Origin: JBBTCJ01 sp038043285 | GTDB lineage: Bacteria; Planctomycetota; Phycisphaerae; UBA1845 | Length of the DNA: 9,088 nucleotides | Direction: 5' to 3' | NCBI GenBank assembly: GCA_038043285.1 | Contig: JBBTCJ010000071.1 | Location: 1-9,088, forward strand | Part shown: positions 1 to 5,909 of the stretch, piece after piece | Position numbering within the stretch: position 1 is the first letter of the stretch | Layout of the letters: each line of letters opens with the position of its first letter | The notes under the pieces: generated by a model | What the model was told of the DNA's origin: nothing | Seen by the model: only the letters and a program-made list of their open reading frames with translations | Database searches by the model: none | Translations under genes and position numbers: made by a program

Positions 1-135
1 ATCCTCGGGCGCTGCGGGGCGCCTCTCTATAGATAGAACTTCGCGCGCGCTCGCTCGGGGGGTGTTGCGAAGCGCGCGCCCGCGCTACCCTCGCTGCGCG
101 AGGATGGGGCACCATGCGCTCGGTGCTCGGATGGG
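1..135. other. gene-free GC-rich segment with hairpins
   Basis: I see no convincing gene here. The segment contains nested inverted repeats. A hairpin at 89-103 has CCTCGC pairing with GCGAGG around a 3-base loop. CTTCGC at 39-44 is complementary to GCGAAG at 67-72. ATCCTCG at 1-7 is complementary to CGAGGAT at 99-105. There is also an 8-base palindrome TCTATAGA at 26-33. The alternating GC runs open frames on several strands, but their translations are low-complexity. It probably belongs to the same intergenic repeat landscape as the array that follows. Confidence 0.5.
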
Positions 136-323
136 CCGCTCCCTGACGGTCGCGGTACGGATAGAAGGAACAGAAGAAGAAGAAGAAGGGGAAGAAACGA
201 CGGCCGCTTCCTGACGGTCGCGGTACGGATAGAAGGAACAGAAGAAGAACAAGAAGAAGGGGAAGAAACGACGGCCGCTCCCTGACGGTCGCTGTACGGA
301 TGGGGCACCACGGATGGGGCACC
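102..323 (+). repeat. 12-base repeat GGATGGGGCACC, three copies
   Basis: GGATGGGGCACC occurs at 102-113, 298-309 and 312-323. The first copy lies just upstream of the tandem array. The second copy begins inside the last array unit, sharing its terminal GGAT. The third follows two bases after the second. The copies therefore bracket the array and may mark an insertion or expansion point. Function is unknown. Confidence 0.7.
136..301 (+). repeat. tandem array, 68-71 base units, core plus purine-rich spacer
   Basis: Three copies of a 27-base core beginning CCGCTCCCTGACGGTCGCGG and ending TACGGAT lie at 136-162, 204-230 and 275-301. The second and third each differ from the first by one base. 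Between cores is an almost pure purine spacer rich in GAA/GAAG. The second spacer is three bases longer than the first, which looks like gain of one triplet by slippage. The same core recurs at 6472, 6548, 6624 and 9053, so this is one locus of a dispersed family. Reading frames on the minus strand (for example 85-498 and 27-311) are products of this repetition. Confidence 0.9.
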
Positions 324-373
324 GCGCGCGAGGGTCGGACAATTGGAAGGCCCACTCGGTTATGCGGCCTGCC

Positions 374-402
374 TTGACAATCCGGGCAAGGACCGCGATT
401 TT
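374..402 (+). promoter_or_regulatory. putative sigma-70-type promoter of trpS
   Basis: A perfect -35 box TTGACA at 374-379 is followed, after a 17-base spacer, by GATTTT at 397-402, a weak -10 box with 3 of 6 consensus bases. Transcription would begin near 409, only about 15 bases before the GTG at 424 and just ahead of its Shine-Dalgarno sequence. The box lies inside the frame that would be coding if an upstream start were used, which supports the shorter trpS. This is inference from sequence only. Confidence 0.45.
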
Positions 403-411
403 CCCCCAGCA

Positions 412-417
412 AGGAGG
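412..417 (+). promoter_or_regulatory. Shine-Dalgarno of trpS, decides the GTG start
   Basis: A full AGGAGG is followed by six bases and then GTG at 424. The frame stays open back to a TTG at 343, but that codon has no comparable ribosome binding site. The residues it would add do not resemble a TrpS N terminus. Confidence 0.85.
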
Positions 418-423
418 CGTTGC

Positions 424-1407
424 GTGCGGGTTCTTTCCGGCATCCAGAGCAGCGGCAAGCTTCACCTGGGGAATTACCTCGGGGCCATTAAGCAGCACAT
501 CGAGCTACAGCAGGGCCACGAGTGCTTTTTCTTTATCGCCAACTATCACTCGCTGACGACGATTCAGGACCCGGAGATGCTGCGGAATTACACGCAGGCG
601 GTCGCTCTGGACTATCTGGCGTTCGGGCTGGACCCGGACAGGGCCAACCTTTTCCGACAATCCGACGTGCCGGAGGTGACTGAACTGGCGTGGATTCTTT
701 CGACGGTGACGGGGAAGGGGTTGCTGGAGCGGGGGACGTCGTATAAGGACAAGACGGCGCGGAACGTGACCGCTTCGATGGGGCTGTTTTGCTACCCGAT
801 CCTGATGGCCGCCGACATCCTCATCTACCGCAGCGATGTCGTACCGGTGGGCAAGGACCAATTGCAGCACATCGAGATGACCCAGGACATGGCGACCTAT
901 TTCAACACCGCCTTCGGGCGTGAAGTGCTGAGGCGCCCCGAGGCGAAGCTCAACGAGGCCCTGATTGTTCCGGGCGTCGATGGGCAGAAGATGTCCAAGA
1001 GCTACGGCAACGCCATCAACCTGTTTGATTCGCCCGAGGCCACGCGAAAGCGGATTATGAGCATCAAGACCGACAGCACGCCGGTGGAGGCGCCCAAGGA
1101 TCCCGATTCGTGCAACGTCTTTACGCTCTACAAACTGATGGCGACGGCCGCCGAGGCGGCGGCACTGCGGGACCGCTACGCCGCCGGCGGCATGGGCTAC
1201 GGCGAGGCGAAGAAGCTTCTCGCCGAGACTGTCGAGCGGTTGTTGGCTGGGCCCCGGCAGCGCCGAGCGGCGTTGGAAGCCGATCCCGACTACGTTGAGG
1301 ACGTTTTGCGTACCGCGGGCCGTCGTGCCCGCGCGGCCGCGGCCGAGGTTATGGACGAGGTGCGCTCCGCTTGCGGAATCGCCACCAGCAAGGACACCCA
1401 CCGGTGA
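424..1407 (+). CDS. trpS: tryptophanyl-tRNA synthetase
   Basis: Charges tRNA-Trp with tryptophan using ATP in the cytoplasm; a class Ic aminoacyl-tRNA synthetase. From the GTG at 424 the product is 327 residues, the normal length for bacterial TrpS. It begins MRVLSGIQSSGKLHLGNYLG, the conserved N terminus carrying the HIGH-type motif (HLGN, residues 14-17). The second ATP-binding signature is a perfect KMSKS at residues 189-193. The conserved VPVGKDQLQHIEMTQD segment lies between them, and a helical anticodon-binding region follows KMSKS. No truncation or missing key residue is visible. The start is chosen on the AGGAGG at 412 and on homology; a TTG at 343 would add 27 unrelated residues. The stop overlaps the scpA start by four bases (GTGA), so it heads a coupled operon. 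No T-box or trp-codon leader is visible upstream. Confidence 0.97.
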   Translation: MRVLSGIQSSGKLHLGNYLGAIKQHIELQQGHECFFFIANYHSLTTIQDPEMLRNYTQAVALDYLAFGLDPDRANLFRQSDVPEVTELAWILSTVTGKGLLERGTSYKDKTARNVTASMGLFCYPILMAADILIYRSDVVPVGKDQLQHIEMTQDMATYFNTAFGREVLRRPEAKLNEALIVPGVDGQKMSKSYGNAINLFDSPEATRKRIMSIKTDSTPVEAPKDPDSCNVFTLYKLMATAAEAAALRDRYAAGGMGYGEAKKLLAETVERLLAGPRQRRAALEADPDYVEDVLRTAGRRARAAAAEVMDEVRSACGIATSKDTHR

Positions 1408-2372
1408 ATGAGTACCGAGTTGCGCTGGAAGTCTACAACGGCCCGCTGGACCTGCTGTTGTTCCTCATTCGCCGCGAGGAAGTGGACATTTACGACATTC
1501 CCATCGCACGGATCACCGAACAGTACGTCGCGTACGTCGGGCTCCTGCAGGAAGTCGATCCGGAGTTGATCGGCGAGTTTCTGGTGCTTGCCGCGACCCT
1601 GATGGAGATCAAGTCGCGTACGCTTCTGCCGCATCCGCCGGAAGAGGAGGGCGACGACGACGTCGGCGATCCACGTCTGGAGCTGGTTCGGCAACTGCTG
1701 GAATACAAGAAGTACAAGGACGCAGCTTACGCTTTGGACGCGGCCGCGGAGCTGCGCTCGGAACGTCACGCCCGTTCGCCCGCGCTTCCCCAGGGCGATC
1801 CGAGCGAAATGCGCCTTGAAAGCCTGGACATCTGGAATCTGTTTGAAGCGTTCAATGGTTTGCTCAAACAGATCGGCAAGTCCGGCGCGGTCCACCGCGT
1901 GAGCGTCGATGACACACCGATTGCCTTGCACGCGGCGGACGTCGTCGATGCGCTGACGCGGGCGAATGGAACCATGAGGTTTGAAGAGGTTTTCCGTGGG
2001 CGGACGCGAGCGGAGATGATCGGCCTGTTCCTGGCGTTGCTGGAACTCATCCGCCAGCGCCGCGTCCGCGCGGTGCAGGATCGACCTTTCGGTCCCATCG
2101 AGCTGGTGCTGTTGGACGCCGCGCCGTTGGACGAAGTGCGGGACGACTATGCCGGAGGGGCGGAGTCCGCGGGCGAGGGAGCGGGTGAGGCCGAGGCGGC
2201 ATTGGAAGCAGGCCGCGGAGCGGACCCAACTCCGGCGGACGACGATTTCGGTGACCTGGATGCCGAAGCGGCCGACGTGTCGGACGACGATGACGCCATG
2301 GCATGGGGGGCGCTGGAAAACCTGGATCGGTTGGGCGACCGCGAGAAGGAGGAAGAACATGAACCCCAGTAA
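1404..2372 (+). CDS. scpA: segregation and condensation protein A
   Basis: The kleisin subunit of the SMC-ScpA-ScpB condensin, which bridges SMC heads in chromosome organisation and segregation. The 322-residue product starts with the family hallmark (EVYNGPLDLLLFLIRREEVD, residues 9-28) followed by DIPIARITEQY. The TLMEIKSRTLLP segment (residues 65-76) follows. A C-terminal winged-helix region lies at about residues 185-236 (MRFEEVFRGRTRAEMIGLFLALLELIRQ). ScpA proteins usually end near 250 residues; this one carries about 80 extra, strongly acidic, low-complexity residues (about 241-322). The GTG start at 1404 overlaps the trpS stop and has AAGGA at 1390-1394 nine bases upstream. Its 3' end overlaps ridA by 14 bases. 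The usual partner scpB is not next to it. Confidence 0.94.
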   Translation: MNEYRVALEVYNGPLDLLLFLIRREEVDIYDIPIARITEQYVAYVGLLQEVDPELIGEFLVLAATLMEIKSRTLLPHPPEEEGDDDVGDPRLELVRQLLEYKKYKDAAYALDAAAELRSERHARSPALPQGDPSEMRLESLDIWNLFEAFNGLLKQIGKSGAVHRVSVDDTPIALHAADVVDALTRANGTMRFEEVFRGRTRAEMIGLFLALLELIRQRRVRAVQDRPFGPIELVLLDAAPLDEVRDDYAGGAESAGEGAGEAEAALEAGRGADPTPADDDFGDLDAEAADVSDDDDAMAWGALENLDRLGDREKEEEHEPQ

Positions 2373-2820
2373 GCGGCTCGAGGAGATGAAGCTGGCGCTG
2401 CCGCCTGCGGCGGCGCCGATCGGAAGCTACGTCCCCGCGAAACGATCGGGTCGATATGTCTACACCAGCGGTCAACTCCCGTTCCGCGACGGCAAAGTAC
2501 TCTATGCCGGGAAGGTTCCCGGCGACGTGTCCGTGGAGGATGCCGCGAAAGGCGCGGAAGTGGCCGCGTTGAACGCGTTGGGCGCCATTGCTCAGGTTGC
2601 CGGCGGAATCGACGCCGTGGTGCAGGTCGTTCGCGTCTGCGTGTTCGTCAACAGCAGCCCGGGATTTACGGAACAGCCCAAAGTCGCCAACGGTGCCAGC
2701 GATGTGCTGGTGAAGGTTTTTGGGGACGCGGGGCGACACGCGCGCTCGGCGGTCGGCGTTTGCGAACTTCCCCGGGACGCGGTCGTTGAAGTCGAACTCG
2801 CCGTCGAAGTGTCCACCTGA
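2359..2820 (+). CDS. RidA family protein (YjgF/YER057c/UK114 superfamily)
   Basis: A 153-residue cytoplasmic protein of the RidA superfamily. Characterised members hydrolyse reactive enamine/imine intermediates released by PLP-dependent enzymes. It resembles the longer subgroup with a ~20-residue N-terminal extension (MNPSKRLEEMKLALPPAAAP) rather than classic ~128-residue RidA. Visible hallmarks are VYTSGQLPFRDGK (residues 34-46), FTEQPKVANGASDVLV (103-118) and GRHARSAVGVCELP (125-138). R129 in ARSAV aligns with the Arg that binds substrate carboxylate in E. coli RidA (R105), and E146 lies where a conserved Glu is expected. So deaminase-type activity is possible, although this subgroup's substrate is not known to me. 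The ATG at 2359 has AGGAGG six bases upstream (2347-2352) and overlaps scpA by 14 bases, so it is the third gene of the trpS operon. No metabolic partner neighbours it. Confidence 0.92.
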   Translation: MNPSKRLEEMKLALPPAAAPIGSYVPAKRSGRYVYTSGQLPFRDGKVLYAGKVPGDVSVEDAAKGAEVAALNALGAIAQVAGGIDAVVQVVRVCVFVNSSPGFTEQPKVANGASDVLVKVFGDAGRHARSAVGVCELPRDAVVEVELAVEVST

Positions 2821-2842
2821 CCGCCGGCGGCTACGCGGTTTT

Positions 2843-2871
2843 GGACCGCTCCATGCTGTCGCGGTTCCGAT
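2843..2871 (+). repeat. solo copy of the dispersed repeat (half-unit A)
   Basis: The 26 bases at 2846-2871, starting CCGCTCCATGCTGTCGCGG, match half-unit A of the 6420-6843 array with one change (TTCTGAT becomes TTCCGAT). GGA immediately upstream is also shared with the copy at 6417. It sits alone in the convergent gap after ridA. Confidence 0.85.
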
Positions 2872-2872
2872 T

Positions 2873-2902
2873 GAAACGCCGCGGATTAACCGCGGCGCTT
2901 TC
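2873..2902. terminator. bidirectional hairpin terminator candidate
   Basis: A perfect 8-base all-GC stem, CGCCGCGG (2877-2884) with CCGCGGCG (2890-2897), closes a five-base ATTAA loop. GAAA (2873-2876) can extend the stem by pairing with TTTC (2899-2902), skipping one C. It sits between two converging genes, the ridA end and the minus-strand membrane protein, and has short A and T runs on its flanks. The T run is too short for a textbook intrinsic terminator. A weaker hairpin, CGCCC/GGGCG, follows at 2923-2937. Confidence 0.55.
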
Positions 2903-2940
2903 CGCGACCCCAAACAACGCGCCGCCCATGAAGGGCGACG

Positions 2941-3630
2941 CTACATGATTTCCGAGGGTGCTCCATGATGCATATTCCCGTCGGACCAGCCACGTCCCGT
3001 TTCAGTGACGGATTTGTTTTCGCCCGCCGGCGCCCATCCCGAAAGTGAAGTCTTGAGCTGTTCGAGTTCGCCGGCGAGGCCGGACAACGACCGGCGGGAT
3101 GCCTGGTCGTCGGCGTTCAAGGCGGCGTGCAGTTGATCCATCATCCGGCTGATGCGCTCGGCGTCCGCCAGCCGTTGGGTTTTCATGGCGTTCACGGCGC
3201 GGGCAAACGTCGCAAACAGCTCCTTGAACTCATCCTTCTTCCGGAGCGGGCGTAGCGAGGGCATGCGGCCGGCGGCCAGTTCCTCGAAGCAGCGATCCAG
3301 GTAATAGAGGGGTCCACAAACACGGTGGGTGGTGAAGATGCACCAGAAGCCCACCGCCCCCGCGGTCAGCACCGAGAAGCCGAAGGCGGAGAAAAGAATC
3401 ACCGTCCCGACGTCCATCGAATAGCTCATGGGGTACATGATTCGGTGGCGAGCTTGTTCGTGCAGGACGGAGTAGAGCACGCAACTGAGAATCGAGGAGA
3501 GCAGAAATACGGCCAGCGAGAGGGTGATGGCGTGCTTCCATTGGAACGCCGGGTTGATGAGGTACTTGCGGCGGCGGTTGGCGTCGACGTCGTTCTTGCC
3601 GTGTGGCTTGGCCGGGTTCGGAGATTGCAT
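2941..3630 (-). CDS. two-helix membrane protein with HAMP-like segment, no output domain
   Basis: A 229-residue inner-membrane protein of unknown function. A basic N terminus containing RRRKYLINPAFQWKH (residues 19-33) precedes TM helix 1 (about 34-56). A short extracytoplasmic loop follows, then TM helix 2 (about 75-101). Next comes a HAMP-like stretch (about 102-150: HRVCGPLYYLDRCFEELAAG, then PLRKKDEFKEL) and a probable coiled coil (about 150-195). HAMP domains relay signals in receptors, but no kinase, GGDEF, EAL or chemotaxis module follows; the end is a short polar tail. It could be a regulatory partner that signals through another protein, but that is inference. The ATG at 3630 has AAGAGGA (3638-3644 on the minus strand) seven bases upstream. 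It is transcribed divergently from the riboswitch-led operon and convergently with ridA. Confidence 0.8.
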   Translation of the reverse strand: MQSPNPAKPHGKNDVDANRRRKYLINPAFQWKHAITLSLAVFLLSSILSCVLYSVLHEQARHRIMYPMSYSMDVGTVILFSAFGFSVLTAGAVGFWCIFTTHRVCGPLYYLDRCFEELAAGRMPSLRPLRKKDEFKELFATFARAVNAMKTQRLADAERISRMMDQLHAALNADDQASRRSLSGLAGELEQLKTSLSGWAPAGENKSVTETGRGWSDGNMHHGAPSEIM

Positions 3631-3943
3631 GATTTCGTCCTCTTGAGGATCCCTCGTTGATGTCGCGGCGACGACGATCGCCGACGGATGCTGAGGTGCG
3701 CGCGCCGTCGGGCATCGCCTTGGCCGCCGCGTGCACGGAAAAAATGTACGTTATGCGTGAAGGGATGGGCGGATTCTGCGCGATGGGTAGGGTTCGACGA
3801 TGGGCTGACGCGGTCCGCCCGGCGCGGTCTGCCATTGGCGAATCGGCGTCGCTGCAGTCGCCTGGCTCCCTTGGGAACTGAGGACGTGGCGGGTTCGCGG
3901 ACCCGGGCCGCGGTTTTCGGACGCTGTTTTTCGAGAGATCGTC
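3631..3943. other. divergent intergenic region, no gene recognised
   Basis: About 310 bases between the minus-strand HAMP-like gene and the promoter of the riboswitch operon. Open frames exist here on both strands, but their translations are Arg/Ala/Pro-rich with no recognisable family and no convincing ribosome binding site. One hairpin, CGCGG (3896-3900) with CCGCG (3908-3912), is followed by GTTTTC and might act as a weak plus-strand terminator that insulates the next promoter. The promoter of the minus-strand gene must lie here, but I cannot pick a clear one. Confidence 0.4.
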
Positions 3944-3973
3944 TTGGCTTCTGGGCACGGGCAATCGTACTGT
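3944..3973 (+). promoter_or_regulatory. putative promoter of the riboswitch-led operon
   Basis: TTGGCT (3944-3949, 4 of 6 matches to the -35 consensus) and TACTGT (3968-3973, 3 of 6 to the -10) are separated by 18 bases. Predicted initiation is near 3980, just before the riboswitch P1 stem begins at 3982. The position is what one would expect; the box matches themselves are weak. Confidence 0.35.
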
Positions 3974-3981
3974 TGAAACGA

Positions 3982-4068
3982 CATCCTAAAGTCGGCAAAC
4001 CAGTCGCAAGATTGGGACGCAAAGCGTTGAGTCCCGGCAGGTGTCGGGATGGTCGCGCTGCCCGGAAG
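3982..4068 (+). promoter_or_regulatory. c-di-GMP-I riboswitch aptamer (GEMM-I)
   Basis: The conserved GEMM-I blocks are present in order and spacing. GGCAAACC (3994-4001) is followed by a six-pair hairpin, CCAGTC/GATTGG (4000-4005/4010-4015), capped by a GCAA GNRA tetraloop. Then come GGGACGCAAAGC (4014-4025), a second arm (GCG 4024-4026 with CGC 4054-4056; TCCCG 4032-4036 with CGGGA 4045-4049) and TGCC (4059-4062). A short P1 can form from CATCC (3982-3986) and GGAAG (4064-4068) with one A-A mismatch. By alignment to the V. cholerae Vc2 aptamer as I remember it, the ligand-contacting G20, A47 and C92 correspond to G3994, A4021 and C4061. Having G rather than A at the G20 position favours c-di-GMP over cGAMP. 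It lies 62 bases upstream of the TadG-like gene on the same strand. Confidence 0.9.
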
Positions 4069-4129
4069 CGCCGCGAGGGGCGGGCATTCGGAAAGGGTGG
4101 GTGAAAGAAGCTCCCTGGGAGGGCTGCCC
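4059..4129 (+). promoter_or_regulatory. possible expression platform and ribosome binding site
   Basis: TGCCCG (4059-4064), which covers the 3' edge of the aptamer, is perfectly complementary to CGGGCA (4081-4086). GGGCA within that second segment can instead pair with TGCCC (4125-4129) touching the ATG. The two pairings exclude each other. The Shine-Dalgarno GGGAGGG (4117-4123) also lies within a small hairpin, AGCTC (4109-4113) with GGGCT (4121-4125). No U-tract follows the strong hairpins, so control of translation seems likelier than termination. The direction of the switch (on or off) cannot be read from sequence. Confidence 0.45.
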
Positions 4130-5365
4130 ATGTTGCGACTGCGCAAGCAGGAGACTCCAACTCGCCGCCGCGGCGCGACCATCGTGCTGACGGCGGTTTC
4201 ACTGGTCACGTTGCTCATCTGCGCATCGCTGGCGATCGACGTCGGATACATCTGCGCGCTGACCGCGGAGGCTCAAAACACCTCCGACGCGGGAGCGCTG
4301 GGCGGGGCCGAGATGCTCCAGCGGAAGGAGTTCGTCGGAATCCACGGTCGCGTCCTGGAACTCGTCTCCACCAATCAGAAACGTCAGGGCTTCGCCGCTC
4401 CGGACGATCAAATCATCGAGTTTGGCAAATGGGACTCCAAGTACCAGAAGTTTTACCCGCTGGCGTCTGACGAATGGGAAAAGAACGCCTTTGCGGTTCG
4501 CGTTCGAGCGGTGCGGAACAAAGCCCAACTGTTCTTCGCCGCCGTCGCCGGACATACCTCGACCAATGTCTGGCGCGAGGCGATCGCCGTGGGCAGCCGC
4601 CCGTGCAAGGGGATCTGGGGGCTGAACGGCGTGCGCGTCGTCGGCGACGTGACCACCGACAGCTTCAATTCCGACGAGGGACCGTACACCGCGGACACCG
4701 CCGGCGAGGAGGGTGACATTTGCAGCGGACGCGGCGTGGCGGTCAACGGTTCCGTGGAAGTTCACGGCGACGTGATGGCCGGGTACGGGTATCCCATCGA
4801 CATCAACGGCGATCCGCTGATCACGGGAATGACTTCTTCGACCATTCAAGGGCTTTCTGCCCCGGCGCCCGAGTTTGGGGACATCAAAACCGCCAATGAT
4901 AATCTTCTCATGCCCAATACGGCCAAGGGGGCGAAGGTGTTCAGTGCGGAATGGGATTTCGCCGTCGGGTCGAACGACAGCCTCGTGGTTCCACCGGGAA
5001 ACTACTATCTGCGTACCATGGCCGTGCACTCCACGGCAACGATTACGTTTACCGGGGCGACAACGTTGTACGTGCAGGGAAGCATCGCCGCGACCGGAGC
5101 CGGACTGATCAACGAAACCGGCGACCCGTCGAACCTCAAGATCATCTCCTCCGGCACGAGCGTGAGCATCGGCGGAACGTTCGACCTGTTTGCCGAGGTG
5201 CTCGCCCCGTACGCCGACGTAAAGCTTTCGGGCGACGGGGATCTGTACGGCGCCCTAATCGGAAAGACCGTCACCATGGTCGGCAACTTCCAGGTCCACG
5301 TGGACGAAAGTTCGGACATACTCGATCTGCTCGGCGATCCGCCGCCGCCGTTTCTGGTGAAGTAA
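4130..5365 (+). CDS. TadG-like pilus-associated protein, membrane-anchored
   Basis: A 411-residue protein with the Tad N-terminal module typical of TadG-like pilus-assembly proteins. A basic stretch TRRRGAT (residues 11-17) precedes a TM helix (about 18-36) ending in AIDVGY, then LTAEAQNTSDAGALGGAEML, where the A-D-A/A-L-GGA pattern is a family hallmark. The helix anchors it in the inner membrane with the rest outside the cytoplasm. There is no von Willebrand A domain as in canonical TadG. From about residue 160 the sequence (GLNGVRVVGDVTTDSF, GRGVAVNGSVEVHGDVMAG, ITFTGATTLYVQGSIAATG) is repetitive and beta-rich, like the bactofilin-like/DUF7305 regions I recall in such proteins. It ends in a Pro-rich PPPPFLVK. 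The ATG at 4130 has GGGAGGG six bases upstream; an earlier in-frame ATG at 4049 lies inside the riboswitch and is rejected. A pilus minor component or surface adhesin is the best guess. Confidence 0.82.
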   Translation: MLRLRKQETPTRRRGATIVLTAVSLVTLLICASLAIDVGYICALTAEAQNTSDAGALGGAEMLQRKEFVGIHGRVLELVSTNQKRQGFAAPDDQIIEFGKWDSKYQKFYPLASDEWEKNAFAVRVRAVRNKAQLFFAAVAGHTSTNVWREAIAVGSRPCKGIWGLNGVRVVGDVTTDSFNSDEGPYTADTAGEEGDICSGRGVAVNGSVEVHGDVMAGYGYPIDINGDPLITGMTSSTIQGLSAPAPEFGDIKTANDNLLMPNTAKGAKVFSAEWDFAVGSNDSLVVPPGNYYLRTMAVHSTATITFTGATTLYVQGSIAATGAGLINETGDPSNLKIISSGTSVSIGGTFDLFAEVLAPYADVKLSGDGDLYGALIGKTVTMVGNFQVHVDESSDILDLLGDPPPPFLVK

Positions 5366-5402
5366 CGCGACGTCCGAGGCGTCGATGGAATCGGGGGGAG
5401 AC

Positions 5403-5909
5403 ATGTTACGAATGCACCGACAACTAGGAACAGCCAACGACAACCGTTGCTCGGTTGCGTCACGAGCCGGGGATGCTGCCGGCGCGGCGACGTCGGAGTA
5501 TGCGGCGATTCTCGGGCTGATTGTTCTGACGGTGATCGTCTGCGTGAACGTCATCGGCAGTCAGGTGACAAGAACTGTCCGCCGTACGGACGGCTCGTTA
5601 TCCACGTCGCGCGGGGCCGATGGCGCGATGCGGTCGTCGGGAAGCGTGGGCGCCGGTCGTTCCGCAGGCGTTGGGGGCGCCGGGGGCGCAGCGGCGGAGG
5701 TTGGGTCCGGGGCGGCGGTTGCCCCGACCGGCAGCGAGGACGGTCCCGCGGGCGGCGCCGAGTCCGGCGGAATCAATCGCCCCGAGGGTGACGGGCCGCG
5801 CGTCCGAGAACGTAATGAGAACGAACCTAGCGGCGGCCCAGGACCGGAGCAGGTTCCAGGCAGCGGCAACGGCCGCGGGTCGGCTCCGGACCGAGGAGGT
5901 GGGCAATGA
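5403..5909 (+). CDS. Flp-type prepilin-like protein with long disordered tail
   Basis: A 168-residue protein if started at the ATG at 5403. Residues 23-48 carry the Flp/TadE prepilin signature: G27 followed by AATSEYAAILGLIVLTVIVC, with Glu at +5 and Tyr at +6 after the predicted cleavage site, then a hydrophobic helix. Flp prepilins are cut after that Gly by a TadV-type peptidase and form Tad pili or pseudopilins. Flp pilins are usually 50-80 residues. Here the helix is followed by about 110 residues of Gly/Ala/Ser/Pro/Glu-rich sequence with no predicted fold, running to the stop, so it may be a minor pilin or a TadE/F-like pseudopilin. The start is uncertain: ATGs at 5385, 5403 and 5412 are all in frame near a G-rich stretch (5393-5400). 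The stop overlaps the next gene as ATGA. Confidence 0.72.
   Translation: MLRMHRQLGTANDNRCSVASRAGDAAGAATSEYAAILGLIVLTVIVCVNVIGSQVTRTVRRTDGSLSTSRGADGAMRSSGSVGAGRSAGVGGAGGAAAEVGSGAAVAPTGSEDGPAGGAESGGINRPEGDGPRVRERNENEPSGGPGPEQVPGSGNGRGSAPDRGGGQ

Noticed and set aside
27..498. Minus-strand open frames across the first array and trpS start
   Set aside because: Their translations are the repeat core read backwards (recurring IRTATVR) and low-complexity Ser/Leu/Phe runs, with no family resemblance.
505..1401. 298-residue minus-strand frame opposite trpS
   Set aside because: It is a shadow of high-GC coding sequence; trpS on the plus strand is unmistakable.
1290..2913. Long minus-strand frames opposite scpA and ridA
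   Set aside because: Arg/His/Pro-rich antisense translations without motifs; the plus-strand genes are recognised families with ribosome binding sites.
3944..3973. Sigma-54 promoter upstream of the riboswitch
   Set aside because: A TGGC is present, but no GC at the required -12 distance follows it.
3688..4104. 138-residue plus-strand frame upstream of the TadG-like gene
   Set aside because: It runs through the riboswitch aptamer, is Arg/Ala-rich and lacks a recognisable domain.
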